Origin: Orthonyx spaldingii | Taxonomy: Eukaryota; Chordata; Aves; Passeriformes; Orthonychidae | Direction of reading: 5' to 3' | Assembly: GCA_013397795.1 (NCBI GenBank) | Contig: VZTJ01004015.1 | Coordinates: 2,925,129-2,989,128 of the forward strand | DNA length: 64,000 nucleotides | Shown here: positions 27,188 through 38,779 of the stretch, piece by piece | Numbering within the stretch: position 1 is the stretch's first letter | Layout of the letters: each line of letters opens with the position of its first letter | Position numbers and translations under genes: made by a program | The notes under the pieces: generated by a model | What the model saw: the letters and a program-made list of their open reading frames with translations, nothing else | Databases searched by the model: none | Told to the model about the DNA's origin: nothing

Positions 27188-27263
27188 GGAACAAAACTGC
27201 CCTGAGCTCACAGACACTTTCACCTTGAGGATCCCACAAGAACACTATGCTGGGGATGGAGAG
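27188..27263 (+). other. Exon-like segment 2 of a hypothetical spliced transcript
   Basis: Seventy-six bases are bounded by a good acceptor (TTATTTCTTTCAG) and a strong donor (GAG|GTAAGA). One frame stays open throughout: a single carried-over base, then 25 codons beginning E-Q-N-C-P-E-L-T-D-T-F and ending A-G-D-G-E exactly at the donor. Its entry phase fits the two leftover bases of the segment at 25884-25933. No known domain is recognised. Both splice sites are the best pair in the window, but expression and conservation are untested. Confidence 0.2.
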
Positions 27264-28139
27264 GTAAGAACACATCTCAGGAGGTCCTGGGGCCCTGCTG
27301 TTCTCAGAGCTGTCCCCTCGGACAGTCCCACAGAGAGAAACATCAAAGCAGGCAGCAAATTTCATCCTGCACAGGGAACACCTGTGCCAGAGGGGTGCTC
27401 AGAAATGATCAGACTATTTACAGGTATAGAAAATTTGCTGTAATCAGTCTTCATTCACCTTTCTTCTTTCCAGCTTTATTTCTTAGGCCGTGAACTTCTC
27501 TGCCAGCACAGGAGCTGCTTCTATGGCCCCTAGAGAAGTCACTTGGAGCTTTCTTTGTTCATGCTGTGGGAGTGGAGACTTTTACCACACTGCCCAGTCA
27601 CACGGACAGGTGACCTCAGGATTTCGAGCATTAGTATGATAAAGTTGAGAAGTGGGTCTAGCAAGAAGTTTGGTGAGGCAGGTCATGATTTGCTGAAGAT
27701 CTTGAGGTGAAGGATGGCATGAACTTGGAAAGAAGCCAGAATAAGTAAGCTCACCATGGCCCTTGTGTTGAGAAATAACCCTAAGCAGAAAACAGATCAC
27801 TGTCCCCAGACTCCTGTAGCTCCTATAGTGAAACCAGTGCCATTACAGCAAGGAAGGAGGTTAACAACCAACTCACTTCTCTAAGCCAGTAGACACAAGG
27901 CAGAAATCAGCTGGAGGGTGCCCAGAGCTGCTCCTAGGCTACTGCCACAAAGAAAAAAAATCAGCTTGTTCTGCTGCTGTAGATATGAGAGAGGTTTGAA
28001 GAGGTTCACTTCTGTAGGACTAACAGTTTTTAAGCACTGATTAGCTGATATAGGATTAAGCATGTATTATCCAGACCATGTGCCATCTCATGCACTTCCA
28101 GAAAAAAAGCAACCCACCAGAGGTGCTGTCTAAACACCA

Positions 28140-28870
28140 GGTTTGTTATTATGTGGGTGTTACTAAATTAAATTTACTAATTAAAGCATTTTTAAATTTA
28201 AATGTGGTAAATTATTAGGGAGAATTAATAGACAGGTTTTTTTCAAAGTTCAGTAAATTTTATCATTAAACCTGCTTTTGTGTTTTGCAGCATTGAACCA
28301 ATAATTATCTCCCAGATAGACAATAGAACACAACCAACAAAATAGGGTCCATCAGACTGTATCATCTACCATTATTTATCTATGTTTGTGCCACAATTTC
28401 ATCACTTGATCAAATAATAGCAGATTCCACAATATGTCATTCACGTATCCCCAGTTTATCTATAATGATTTTCCTCTTGTCAGCTCATTTCTTGAACCTT
28501 TGCTGAATCTGGTTTCAATAGTACTATAAACAATCATCATTGCATTGTAAAACTGGAAACTCTCCACTAAAATAGTGTTTTGATCTGGGTTGCCATAGTA
28601 ATAAGTCTGTGCTCCCCTCTTTGGAGGCCTTGTTATATGAAGTATCTGTGATTTGCTCAGAATGGCCCCAGTTCATCTGTCAAAGTAGGTTTTTCCTTTT
28701 TTAAAATAATGATCTAGAAAATCCCACAGTGGCAACAAATATTTTACAACCATAACGAGAAACATTGTATCACTCAAGCTTTGTAAATCTATGCCATTAT
28801 TGCATTAGAATAAATCACTTTCCTTAGGTATGTTACTTAGAAATATGCAATTCTAATTTTAGAGTGGGTA
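28140..28870. promoter_or_regulatory. Strong candidate conserved noncoding element
   Basis: A long AT-rich, repeat-free block. TAATTAAA lies at 28178-28185, followed by AATTATCTCCC, ATTATTTATCTATG and CTTGATCAAATAATAG, and then TTCACGTATCCCC and ACAATCATCATTGCATTG. Frames are closed by frequent stops, so it is noncoding. The dense homeodomain-, GATA- and TCF-like cores suggest an enhancer. An acceptor-like TTTTGTGTTTTGCAG ends near 28290 but leads into no sustained frame. Confidence 0.35.
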
Positions 28871-29274
28871 TTCAATAGGGGGTATTTATTTTTTATGTAA
28901 AGAGAATTATTAACTTTGACTTCAAAAATACATCACATGTCAGATTGTGTTTAGAGGCCCTGCAGCAAAAAGAAAAAAACCTGAAATTCTTTCTTATTTC
29001 TATCAAAATATCACAAATATCTAGTCAGCTTCAGATTTAGTTACTCTAGTCCAATCTTAAGTGCTGATTTTTATAATGAGATCAGATATTACCACAGATT
29101 TTACAACTGCACACTTAGATAAATGATATTCAGGTTATATACTTGTAAAAATTAGAAGTCCTGAAAATACATCAACGATACTATGAAAATATATCACGAT
29201 ACATTATTTTAAATAGAAATGCTCCAGTCGGTTACAGTAATTTGATATATGAACTATGGTTTTTCCTCCTGCAG

Positions 29275-29367
29275 GAATGACAGTAAACAAACACTACATC
29301 AACATGCCAGTGACAGACTCCATGGAAAAAAGTGAGGACAGGGATCATATTTCACCTAAGACAAATG
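29275..29367 (+). other. Exon-like segment with a start codon
   Basis: A good acceptor (GGTTTTTCCTCCTGCAG) is followed after two bases by ATG at 29277-29279. The frame reads M-T-V-N-K-H-Y-I-N-M-P-V-T-D-S, then a charged stretch E-K-S-E-D-R-D-H, and is open to a donor-like G|GTTAAG at 29368. Unspliced, it stops after 31 codons. A charged N-terminus behind an acceptor could be an alternative first coding exon of a long gene. I do not recognise the sequence, and the donor is weak (GTTAAG). Confidence 0.15.
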
Positions 29368-30994
29368 GTTAAGTTGGTTACTTTCTTTAAGTCACTACCA
29401 GCTACAGGATTACTTCATGTAACTCACTGTCAGCTACTGCCTCATAATACCTGACAGACAAATATTAAAATCATCAGTGTGAGAAAGTATGGAAGGTATC
29501 TATCTCTTATTCAATGAATTCTAATTAATAAGTAATTATATTTTGGTGAGGACTCTGCCTGCCTCAGGCCCCTCCTCACACATAATGTTATTTGGCTCCT
29601 TGGCAAACAGAAGGAGATGAGCTGAGGTGCATATGCATATTTCCTTACATTTTGCCAGTCACTTAGTTCTAAGTAGTGCCAGATCGTGGGAAGTCTTCGA
29701 AAATAGTTTATATCATTTTGCCAAGTGGATCCCCAGAAGACGCTGTGGGGGCAGAGGTGCTACACATCTTCTGTTATAATTGACCTGGGCTTTGAGATTT
29801 CTCTGTCATGATGTATCCCAGAAAGGTGCATGATGGGAAGAAACTTGTTATTCCTCCAGCAGTGCCAAATGGACAAGATCAAGTAGGCCTGGGACTTGAA
29901 AAAAAGGAAGAAATATTGACAGATAAGTAACCACTCCAGTAAATGACAGGCAGGCACAAGAAGCTTGATTTCCTTGGGGTTCAGAGGTAATCTATTAACA
30001 ACATTTCAGTGCAAATTTGATAGATTTTTTTAAAAAATACCAAAATATAAGATGTTTAATTGAAATCATTAGGTCTGTTTTGATTTCTTTTACTCCTTGC
30101 AAGTTAGCAGAGTGAGAACAATCCACTCATGACTGAAAAAGCTAAAGCCAGACTTAATTCAACCCAAAATGGTTTTTTATTAGATTACCAAAATTGTACC
30201 TGCAATGTAGTTCAAGAACATTAAAGGTGTCCTCTGAGAAGCTGTCATTTTTTATGGCACTGTGACTGGCACTGAAACATTTGTTTTGCAATTCTTTGGA
30301 TAGTAGCTCATCAACAGCCAGGGAAATTCTAGGACAAATTGAGGTTGGTAAGGTGGGCCAAACTAAGGAAGAGCAGAATTTGTCTTTTGAGACTACTGTC
30401 TCCTTTAGTGAACTCAGTGCCAGCCCAGCCCATCCTGATGCATGTCCTGGGGCCCAGGAACAGCAGATTTCTCATGGGTGCTGTGTACACACACACCTGG
30501 TCACACAGCCGGGACTCAGGGTGAAGTGCTAGCTCTCCGTGCTGGCACGATCCAGAAGAGCAGGAATACAAGTACTCTGGATTTAGGCTCCATTATAGAG
30601 GATTTCTGTAATTTTTGCTTTGAGATGTTCTCATCTTTCCTCTGTTTGCACCTGGGAATTCTCTTGCACTGAGAGGTATCCTCTTGCCCAGAAGCAGCTT
30701 TGCTGCCTTACCCAAAATTCTGTTGACATTTGGCTGAGGTTCCAGTTAAAAAAATCATTCCTGCTCTCCCCTGTGTGTCTCCCTGCCGAATTCTTGTATC
30801 CTGCAAGGTTCTCTGGGTCAGCCACATCCAGACTCGTGGCACAGCAACAGCAATGTTGTACATTGCCTCAGGCCCTGCTAAAGAGGTTGCTGGAACACAG
30901 AGGGAAGTGGATGAAGAGGCCACATTCCCTCCACCTTGCAACTCTCTAGACAGCCTATATTCCTCCTACAGCCCATTCACATCTTCTCTTGCAG

Positions 30995-31051
30995 GACCAG
31001 CATGAAGAAAAAGCTTTAAAACAGTGGAACACAAAAGGAAACAGAGGATGA
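30995..31051 (+). other. Exon-like terminal segment of a hypothetical transcript
   Basis: The acceptor CATCTTCTCTTGCAG opens a frame D-Q-H-E-E-K-A-L-K-Q-W-N-T-K-G-N-R-G, then TGA at 31049-31051. Its entry phase (0) matches the exit phase of the segment at 27188-27263. The three could therefore join into one small open frame of about 60 codons. No homology is known, so this is weak evidence. Confidence 0.12.
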
Positions 31052-31832
31052 CTTGCCTCAGCCTCACCATGCACTCTACCTCCAAGCATTCTTGACTGAC
31101 ATCTTCCTTGCTATGGTTTAAATGGATTACACTTTGATCTATCCACCCTCGAGAACAGATTATTTATATGAATTGAACACACAGCACAATAATTTCCTCC
31201 TTTCTTCCCATAAATTTTTGCAGATTTGTTGAAGTCTGTTACACCCTCTTAGTTACTTTCTCTGGGTTAAATTACACCACTCATTCAATCTTCCCAAGTA
31301 GATTCTGTTTTCCAGACCACTGGCAGTTTCTGTTCTTATCCTCTGGACAGTTTCTTATTGATCAGCTACTTCTGGAGATTTGTCTCTTGTTCTGCTGTCA
31401 CAACAAGCCAAATAACATAACAGTTGGTCCTGGAAATGAGTTATGTTGATGAAATAGAGAGGTTTGGTGCTCACTGAGGTTGGTAGAGGCTCACAGGAAA
31501 GATGATACAGGTTTGGTCCCACAGATCCATTTTATCAAGGATGGAGTTTAATTCTGGATGGATCAATACTGTCTGGCAAGATCCCAACATATGCTCACCA
31601 TGAAGTACATGAGTAATTCATTAAAGTTAAGGAGACACAATGTGTGGATTCAAACTTACATCTGCATTTTATAGAAATGGGAACTACCTACAATATACGT
31701 ACAAAAAATCCCCAAAATACTGCCTAATATTTCCAATATTTTAAAGTTTTAATTTTTTCCTAGTTCTACTTATACATTAATTAAATTAAATTATATTCCC
31801 ATTTGATATCTTCTCTTTTTAAATTACATGAC

Positions 31833-31980
31833 ACCCAATTCTCATTTACACCAGGATTGCTTTTGACTAGCTCTTGATAATAGCATGTAAATTAGATACA
31901 ATAAAATACACTCCCACCTAAATGTCCCTCTGTTGTGTCTTAGTGATGTAACATTGCATTAGTGTAAATGAATCCAGGAC
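31833..31980. mobile_element. Relic of a palindromic MITE-like repeat with terminal inverted arms
   Basis: The left arm around 31833-31860 contains CTCATTTACACCAGGATT. The right arm around 31956-31980 contains TTAGTGTAAATGAATCCAG, an imperfect reverse complement. The TTTACACCAG/TTAGTGTAAATG pair is characteristic of short palindromic repeats common in crocodilians and turtles and decayed in birds. No transposase is present. The family name cannot be fixed from sequence alone. Confidence 0.4.
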
Positions 31981-32439
31981 CTCAACTTTGTAGATCCACT
32001 TTGATTTTTTAAGCTTGAGGTCTTAGTATGATGCAAAAGCAGGTACAGTTGTATTTCCAGTAAAGTGTTATTATATTCATAATGCCATAATATACATTTT
32101 TTAAAAATAGCAATGTAGGTTTTTCAGTGCATAATTTGGTAGCTTTGGGAATATTTGAAGAGTGAATGTGTTGGATCTGGATCCTGAAATATACATTAAT
32201 ACCTACTTGCTAATTATTGTTGGGCCATCTGGAATGCTCTGCAGTCACTTTATGAGAGTTCTCTCTTGACCCATCCCACACTTTCCATCAGCTCAGTATG
32301 GACACGGTATTATTCAGTTTTCTCATGCTGTGAGGGGTTAGGAGAGGCAAAGGCTCACACACCAGAGTCTTATCCTATCTCCTAATTCTTTTTTTGTCCA
32401 CCTGAAGTCTCCTAATTGTAACAGTGAAGAACATAATGG

Positions 32440-33110
32440 GAAAACCATATTGACTTGTTTAATTTCAAACAGGCTATGTGAACTATCTTTACAATAACTA
32501 CATGTTTCAATAATTTATAACTGTGATGCTATACCTGACAAAATGATTCACATAACTAGAGCAATGTGCACTTTAAGTTTAAAGTCAAGGTCTTCCTTGC
32601 TCATTTTAATGACTTCTCTTGTGCACAAGTTATTAATATTCCTGTGAGCAAACATAGCTCTGACTCATTAATCAATAGGGGCTGGCTCCTCTACATAATA
32701 ACAATAGCCATACTAGATAATTAACTTTTGTTCCATTTGCTTTAGTTTGTACATAATTTCCAGTGGCTGACACTGGATAATAAAAAGCTTTGCAGATGAC
32801 AGACACCTTTTAAAACCCTTTTTACTAGTTTTGGAAAATGATCCGCACCTAGTGATATAAGTAAAATACAATGTAGGTGTCTGTGTGTGTCCATGCCATA
32901 TTTAAAAGGAGGCAACTGACAATAAATAAAAGATCTAATAAATATTGTAAGGCTTCAGTGAGTCCTGCTGTTAAATTGTAGCATAGTGAAGGATTTGCAT
33001 TTTCCTGTCATGTAGTTATAAGGCAGACTAGAGATAAAGGTATGTCTACAATTAAATGAGTATTCTAGGCAACTGGCAGATTTCCTTAGTCCAGACTGGG
33101 ATAAGAAACA
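32440..33110. promoter_or_regulatory. Strong candidate conserved noncoding element
   Basis: A repeat-free, AT-rich block with many ordered motifs. A perfect AP-1 core TGACTCA lies at 32661-32667 and runs directly into TTAATCAAT. TAGATAATTAAC lies near 32714, and ATGATCCGCACC (a CpG-containing core) near 32839. CCATATTTAAAAGG (SRF/MEF-like) lies near 32896. All frames are interrupted. It looks like a long enhancer or cluster of enhancers, but alignment was not possible. Confidence 0.38.
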
Positions 33111-34019
33111 CAGATGTTTCTGTTCCAGCTTTTTTCTTCAAACACATTTTAAATATTAGGGCAAGTTCAGCAAAGGTGACAACAGCAGAAACTCTACTGC
33201 AGCCCTGAGAGACTTACCATGGGGTGAGGTACAGCATTGTCTCTGCCAGAACACAAAAGGAAAGGTAACTTTAAATCCAATCCTTTAGGATACTCATTTT
33301 GCAGGATGGCTCCACAGACAGCTGCAGCAGCACCTTCCAGGGGCCCCTGGACTATGGCACAGGGACAGGCACACCCTGTATGGGAGCAGGAACCCCCACG
33401 GCACGGGCACTCACAGGGAGCCACTGTGAGGCACCAGGGAGGGATGACTCTTTGCCCAGATCATCATTTTCTTTGCTTCCATTGTTAGGGATTTTTAGTA
33501 ATTGGAGATGTTACTTATGCCTTCTTCCTTAAAACAAACAAACAAACAAACAAACAAACAAACAAACAAACAAACAACCCAAAACACACAGGGAGACAAC
33601 TTGGTGTCATTAGCAGAGCAGGCTGGAGAGGGAAAAATCTAATATATGCAGGACTTGGAGGGTTCAAAATCTAATTTTCTTTCAAAATGGAAGTAAATTT
33701 TTCTTTGAAAATAAAAAAAAATCTCAAATCACTTAATGCTTTCTTTTGACATTTTACACGTTTAAATTGTTTTGTCATCCAGAATATAACATGGCATTAA
33801 ATAAACCACACATGAGTACTTTGAAAAGCAAAAATTGAAATACTATATTACATAGACATCAATCTGTCTGACAAATAATGAGTTTCTGCCACCCCTATGT
33901 TTCTTTCTGACTGATATGGGTTGTTGGGGAAGTCAGCCTGGCATTCTGCAGAGTTTCAGAGATCATGGAAGTGCATTTTCTGAGGAAAGTAATGTCACAC
34001 TGACTTTTCCTTACTGGAT
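33111..34019. other. No gene seen; GC-rich patch and AAAC microsatellite
   Basis: A moderately GC-rich patch at 33300-33440 carries short overlapping frames on both strands with no domain. It is followed by the AAAC microsatellite and AT-rich DNA. Confidence 0.45.
33531..33577. repeat. (AAAC)n tetranucleotide microsatellite
   Basis: About eleven uninterrupted copies of AAAC/CAAA, seen directly. A shorter run of the same unit lies near 24225-24238. Uninterrupted tetranucleotide arrays of this length are usually length-polymorphic. Confidence 0.95.
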
Positions 34020-34430
34020 ACTTAACTGCAGACACTAGTTCTGAAATCAAATGTGCTTATAATCCGCTGTAGAATAAGAAAATTCAGTATAACACAGGTA
34101 TCACTGTTCTCATCTGTGGCTGTTGTTCCCTTTGTGATACCGAGTGTTGCAGGGCCAGACATTTGACTGTAAATCACTGCAGCTCACTGACATGAACTGA
34201 GCTGCCATGATTTGCCCAGATGAAGATCATCCCTTAGATGTGATGTTGATAAAGCATCCTCACGAACGCAAGCATGAACCATTTGTGAAATGCTTCTGCT
34301 TTCAGGTTCAAAGATGAAGATAGCTATCTCCCTTATTCATACAAAACACCCCATGCAGAGAATGCCTTGATTAAGCCTTAAATCAAAAGCTAAAGCATGT
34401 GAAACAAAGGAGCCTCATACACCTGTTAGG
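34020..34430. promoter_or_regulatory. Candidate conserved noncoding element
   Basis: A repeat-free block with retained CpGs (ATCCGCTG, ATACCGAG, CACGAACGCAAGC) and motif-like stretches: GTGATGTTGATAAAGC, TTCATACAAAACACCCC, and CTTGATTAAGCC followed by TTAAATCAAAAGC. No open frame spans it. A regulatory function is inferred. Confidence 0.3.
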
Positions 34431-34639
34431 GGAAAAATGTAGGTGACTGAGTACCTATTTGCATTATACAGTATGTTCTCCAGCAGGAATGAAATATACT
34501 GCAAGTCAATGGTCCGTCAGCTTCTATATAGAAGGGAAAACATTCTTGTGTTCAAAATTGTGGAAATATCAATATTTCAAAAGGTAGTTTTACGGTTCAT
34601 TCAAGCACTGATAAGAAATCATTACACTTTTTAAGAATA

Positions 34640-34830
34640 TTGATGATTACAGAGAGGCATTCAATGGAGGGAAAGCCTTTTTTTGCAGTTCATTAGTTTG
34701 TGCATGTCTAATTGACTCTTCAAGACTCCTTTGCATGAAACACTAAACACAGTTTAACCAGATAATTTTTATAGTCCTTATAAGCAAACATCTCCACCTT
34801 ATAGAAATTTCATTACTATGTCTCTCCAAT
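34640..34830. promoter_or_regulatory. Possible conserved noncoding element
   Basis: A repeat-free block with CAGTTCATTAGTTTGTGC, CATGTCTAATTGACTC and CTTTGCATGAAACAC (POU-like). It is short and judged from motifs alone. Confidence 0.25.
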
Positions 34831-35685
34831 GAGTACTCTCAAATTCTAGACAGAGTTCAAGGCCAGAAATAGATGAAAAATCAGCACTTAAATCACCTAC
34901 TTTTTTCTATAACAATAGGCTACCCACAGAGCTGATTTAGTAGATTAGATGTTAGATTTGGAATATGTAGGCCTCTGGACAAAGTGGGTTTACCTCTTTG
35001 TCTATCAGGATAGGTCATGAGGATTGTTTCTGTGGCAGCTGTTAGACCTGCTTGAGTTATCTGGGCACTGGGAGTGGAAAAAAAAAGGGTGAAAAACAAT
35101 GTGTAAAAACTCTACCAGCTCCAGTGGCACAAAGCAATGCAAAAGTATCCACTGACTTGCCTGAGAGATCCCTGTCTCCAGTGGGATTGTGTGGACACTC
35201 CCTCCTGAGGCCTCTCCCACTTAGCGGGCTATGGGCTATCTAGGGCAAGAAGAGGATTATGGTACAGCTGAAAGCACATGGATAGCTGTGCTTGTGGAAG
35301 GCACTGGCTGGGTTCTGCAAAAGAGTGTCATTAAACATGACCTCCGAGGCTATTGCAAACTTCTGTGGTATACAATCAACTATTAAGTCAATGAAATCAT
35401 TTGTATCAAAGACGTTGTGACACTGTCTGAACATGGGAATGGAAAATAAAAAGACAGTCCTGCATGTACATATGGTCATGGTCCAGTGCAGTGAGTGTTA
35501 CTGCTTGGTTTGCTGAAGCATACTGGACAAGCTTTAGAGCTTGTTATTTTTTCAAGAACTACAGTGGAGGAAATATCTGATGTATATTTCAGTAAAAAAT
35601 ACAAACAGAACCAAGACAATTGTTTTGCAATTTCAACGTCAAAAATTACACTCTGTGCAAAGCTGCTGTGATCACAGAGAAATGT

Positions 35686-35693
35686 CGCCCCCT
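35686..35693 (-). promoter_or_regulatory. CTCF-core-like site
   Basis: On the minus strand the sequence reads ATAGGGGGCGACAT, which contains the AGGGGGCG core of the CTCF motif. The bases 5' of the core do not fit the consensus well, so occupancy is uncertain. Confidence 0.2.
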
Positions 35694-37575
35694 ATGAAAA
35701 TATCCCAATTTTATTCACCTTGGTTCTTGCCACAAAAGACTGGAAGCAGAATTATGGGCCTCTGTGGCGCGATCCTATTCTCACAACATTTCTAAGCCCC
35801 ATTTTGCTGAACCAACAGATGTGGATCATCGGGATGACTCTGACAAGCACTAGAACTTTTAGTTGCTTCGTGGCATCCAGAGCCTTTGGGGATTTACTCA
35901 ACATTAGTGACAAAAGCTGTGCAAGCCTTATCAGCTGGTGTGCACTAGTCCTCCCTGCTCCCAGTTGGATCAGGAAGGCATCATTCACCCTCTGCTCCTG
36001 CTGGGCCAGACGTGGCACAGCCAGGCAGAGGCAGCAGGCCACTCCTCACAGCAGCTGGCTCTGCCTCACTGCCAGCTTCCATGTGGACACAAATGCATGG
36101 AGATCCACCACTAGTGGAGACCTGGCTGCAGAGGCCATGGGGCTTGGTGCCACCTGGGGTAGACCACAGGGGATCCTGCAGGCCATCAGGCATTTTTCAA
36201 AAAGATCCTGGAGTCCAAAGCTAACATGACCCCATAGCCTGCCTATGCTGAGCTTTTGTCGTATTTATTTTTTTCCAGTTCCTTATTATAACAATATTTT
36301 GTGAGATAGGATAATAGCACCAGGCATTTGTCCCCACATTTAGCTTGAATGAGTGCATTATCTAAGGGAAAAGAACACAGAACTGTACTTGCTGACTCTT
36401 GTACTCTCTCAACCCTTTTAAATTTAAACAGAAGGATTAACACCACCTTACCCCCCAACTCCCCTAAAAAACAAAGAAAAACCACCCCAACCAAAAAAAT
36501 CATATCTACTAAGACAATTACTCCATCTGTGGTATCATTACTCACGCTCTGGTTTCTACCAGGGGGTAGGTCAGGCTGCAGAAAGGTTCTCTGTGAACAG
36601 CAGTAAGGTTATTTTACTGATCTTCAAATTCCTCCTTAAAAAACTCTACTTGGCCCTATTACAAAAAGAGAGAGTGAGAGATGTTTAGAGAGCTGGCATG
36701 CTTAAGACTGCAGGCTTTGGGGCTTTCTCATGTCCCATCAGAGCTGAGCAGCTTTCCTTGCCCCCTTGCCCTCTTCATGTGCTGGCAGACAGCCAGCAGC
36801 TCCTTGGGGCTCAGAGTTTCATGGTCAGTGTCAAGCACAAGCTGGTCTTTGTCCATAAACAGGACATGAGTGCTACCTTAATGTGAAGAGTGACTGGAAA
36901 GGTTTGGTGAACCAAGTGTGAGATCCTTGTCCCTTCCAGTGCAAACTCATGACAGTGACACCAGTGACTCTTTCTGAACCAGGAAAGGAGTTGGGCCGTG
37001 TTTTCCAATGTTTGCATCACATACACCATCCCACAGCTGCCAACTCTGCAGCTGCCACAGGCTGACTTTAAATATCAAAGCCTGAAGAAGCTGAACTCCT
37101 TTGCATTGCTACTTAAACCACCTCTGGGATTGCTCAGATCTAGTGAAGCAGCATTCTACTTTTTTATGCAGTGGAAGTCCCAGACCCAAGCAAAAGACCA
37201 TTAATAGAGAAAACTAGATTTCTATTAATGTACTGCATGAGATCTCAATGTACCTCTTTACCTACAGATGAAGAGCATGCCTTTCTTCTGAAGAGTCAGA
37301 TTGGTGTGTGCATGTGCTGGGGTGATATGGGATTGCAGCCAGATTGCCTGCCCTCCTGGCTGACTTTAGGCATTTTTAGTTAGATTCTTACTCTGATTCA
37401 CACACAGAAAAAACCAACTCTTTCTCACTTGATTGCTGAAAAACTTTTTTAAAAAAATAAATAGCCTGTTATCTTTCAACATACAAGTTGGTATCTCCAG
37501 AATTGTCCATGTAAAGATTGGTGTTACCTACCACCAGGTGCAGAAATGATGAATGAAGATGTATCTCTACTTCAT

Positions 37576-37585
37576 CTATTTATAG
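37576..37585. promoter_or_regulatory. Perfect MEF2 consensus site
   Basis: CTATTTATAG matches the palindromic MEF2 consensus CTA(A/T)4TAG exactly. It lies in a repeat-free stretch (37500-37720). A ten-base match can occur by chance, so this is only a candidate site. Confidence 0.3.
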
Positions 37586-38779
37586 CTGCATTAGAATGTG
37601 TTGGTTGTTAAAAAAATGTAGTGCCCTCATCAGGGGGTTTAATACCACTTAAAATTTTACCCAGATAATCCACATCAGGATTAGTGACACTGTGAATTAA
37701 GGATTTGGCAGCAATAAATACGGGTTACCCTCATAAAGGACCATTATGAAAGAATGATCCCTAGACCTGCACCTCTGCCACATCTGGATTAAAAATGTCC
37801 TGCTGACAGTGTTGTGCAAAGAATCCAATTCTTTCACACTCCAAAAAAAATTTCCAGCCTTAATATATTCTTACAGGAACTGTCGTGGGATGTTGACACT
37901 ATGTAAATCCATCAGGGGTTTTTCTTAAGCTGCAGATATTCACCGCCAGGAAATGTATGCCATGCTCTGTTGGGTGTGGATTGGGAAAATCATTTTAGGG
38001 ACATTCATCAGGGAAGTGAGCCAGGTTAGTAGAAGTTTACTGCCTTGTTCTGACTCAGTCAATCCTTGAGACAATTTTAGGAACATGACACTAGCATTAT
38101 GTTGTGAATTTTGGAAGAAAGAATTGTCTGTATGATTGTCTGTCTTTACCTCCTTTGTCCCAGAAGAGTTGTCCATATAAAAATAGGTTAAATATATTTA
38201 CTCCTTCTTCACCAATTCTTCCTCTGCTGAGAGGCTGTTCTGCAGGCTTCAGACACCTCCTGCAAAGAGGCAGCGTCCCCATGTTTGCACAGTGGCAATA
38301 TGCAAGGGAGCCCGTTTCAAAACTGGGCATTCTGGAGGACACCAAGTGGGGTGGGCACTTATCTCCTATGACTCCCTGTGCAACAGCTTGGAAGTGACCA
38401 TTCCCTACACTGAAGGGAGGCATTATTTTATTTTTGATACCTTAAAGCCTGTACAAAGTACAAGTTTTAGGCAGAATATGCTGAAACTGAGAACAGCAGG
38501 CACATTTAAATTTTACTCTGGCTAGTTCAGTTAATCCCTGCAAAACAGAAGTACTGCCAACATTAATTTTTCATCCAACTAACTCATATTGAACATATCA
38601 TCACTAGTTACTTAAGATTGAATCTATTTTTAATAGAAAAATTGATATTAGAATATGAAGCATGAAGTAACACATCATTGTTCTCCAAAAGACTAAGCTT
38701 TTAAAGATAGCATTGTAGTCTGGAAATAGACTGAAAAAGGTAAAAGGTTATTTTCAACATTAAAAGTAATCTACATGTT

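Larger units (their letters stand above)
24931..28139. other. No established gene; hosts two exon-like segments
   Basis: Apart from the exon-like segments at 25884-25933 and 27188-27263, this stretch shows no recognisable gene, RNA or transposon. Short frames on both strands are unsupported. Confidence 0.4.
28871..31832. other. No established gene; hosts two exon-like segments
   Basis: AT-rich up to about 30200, then moderately GC-rich at 30400-30980 with overlapping unsupported frames of up to 109 codons on both strands. Apart from the segments listed at 29275-29367 and 30995-31051, nothing is recognised. Confidence 0.4.
34831..38779. other. No established gene
   Basis: Includes a GC-rich patch at 35900-36230 with overlapping frames, the longest 169 codons (35720-36229, plus). 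They have no domain and cross the CTCF-like site, so I regard them as chance frames. A possible constrained stretch surrounds the MEF2 site at 37500-37720. Nothing else is recognised. Confidence 0.4.

Noticed and set aside
35720..36229. 169-codon frame on the plus strand in a GC-richer patch
   Set aside because: Three other frames are open across the same patch, there is no domain, and composition explains the lack of stops.
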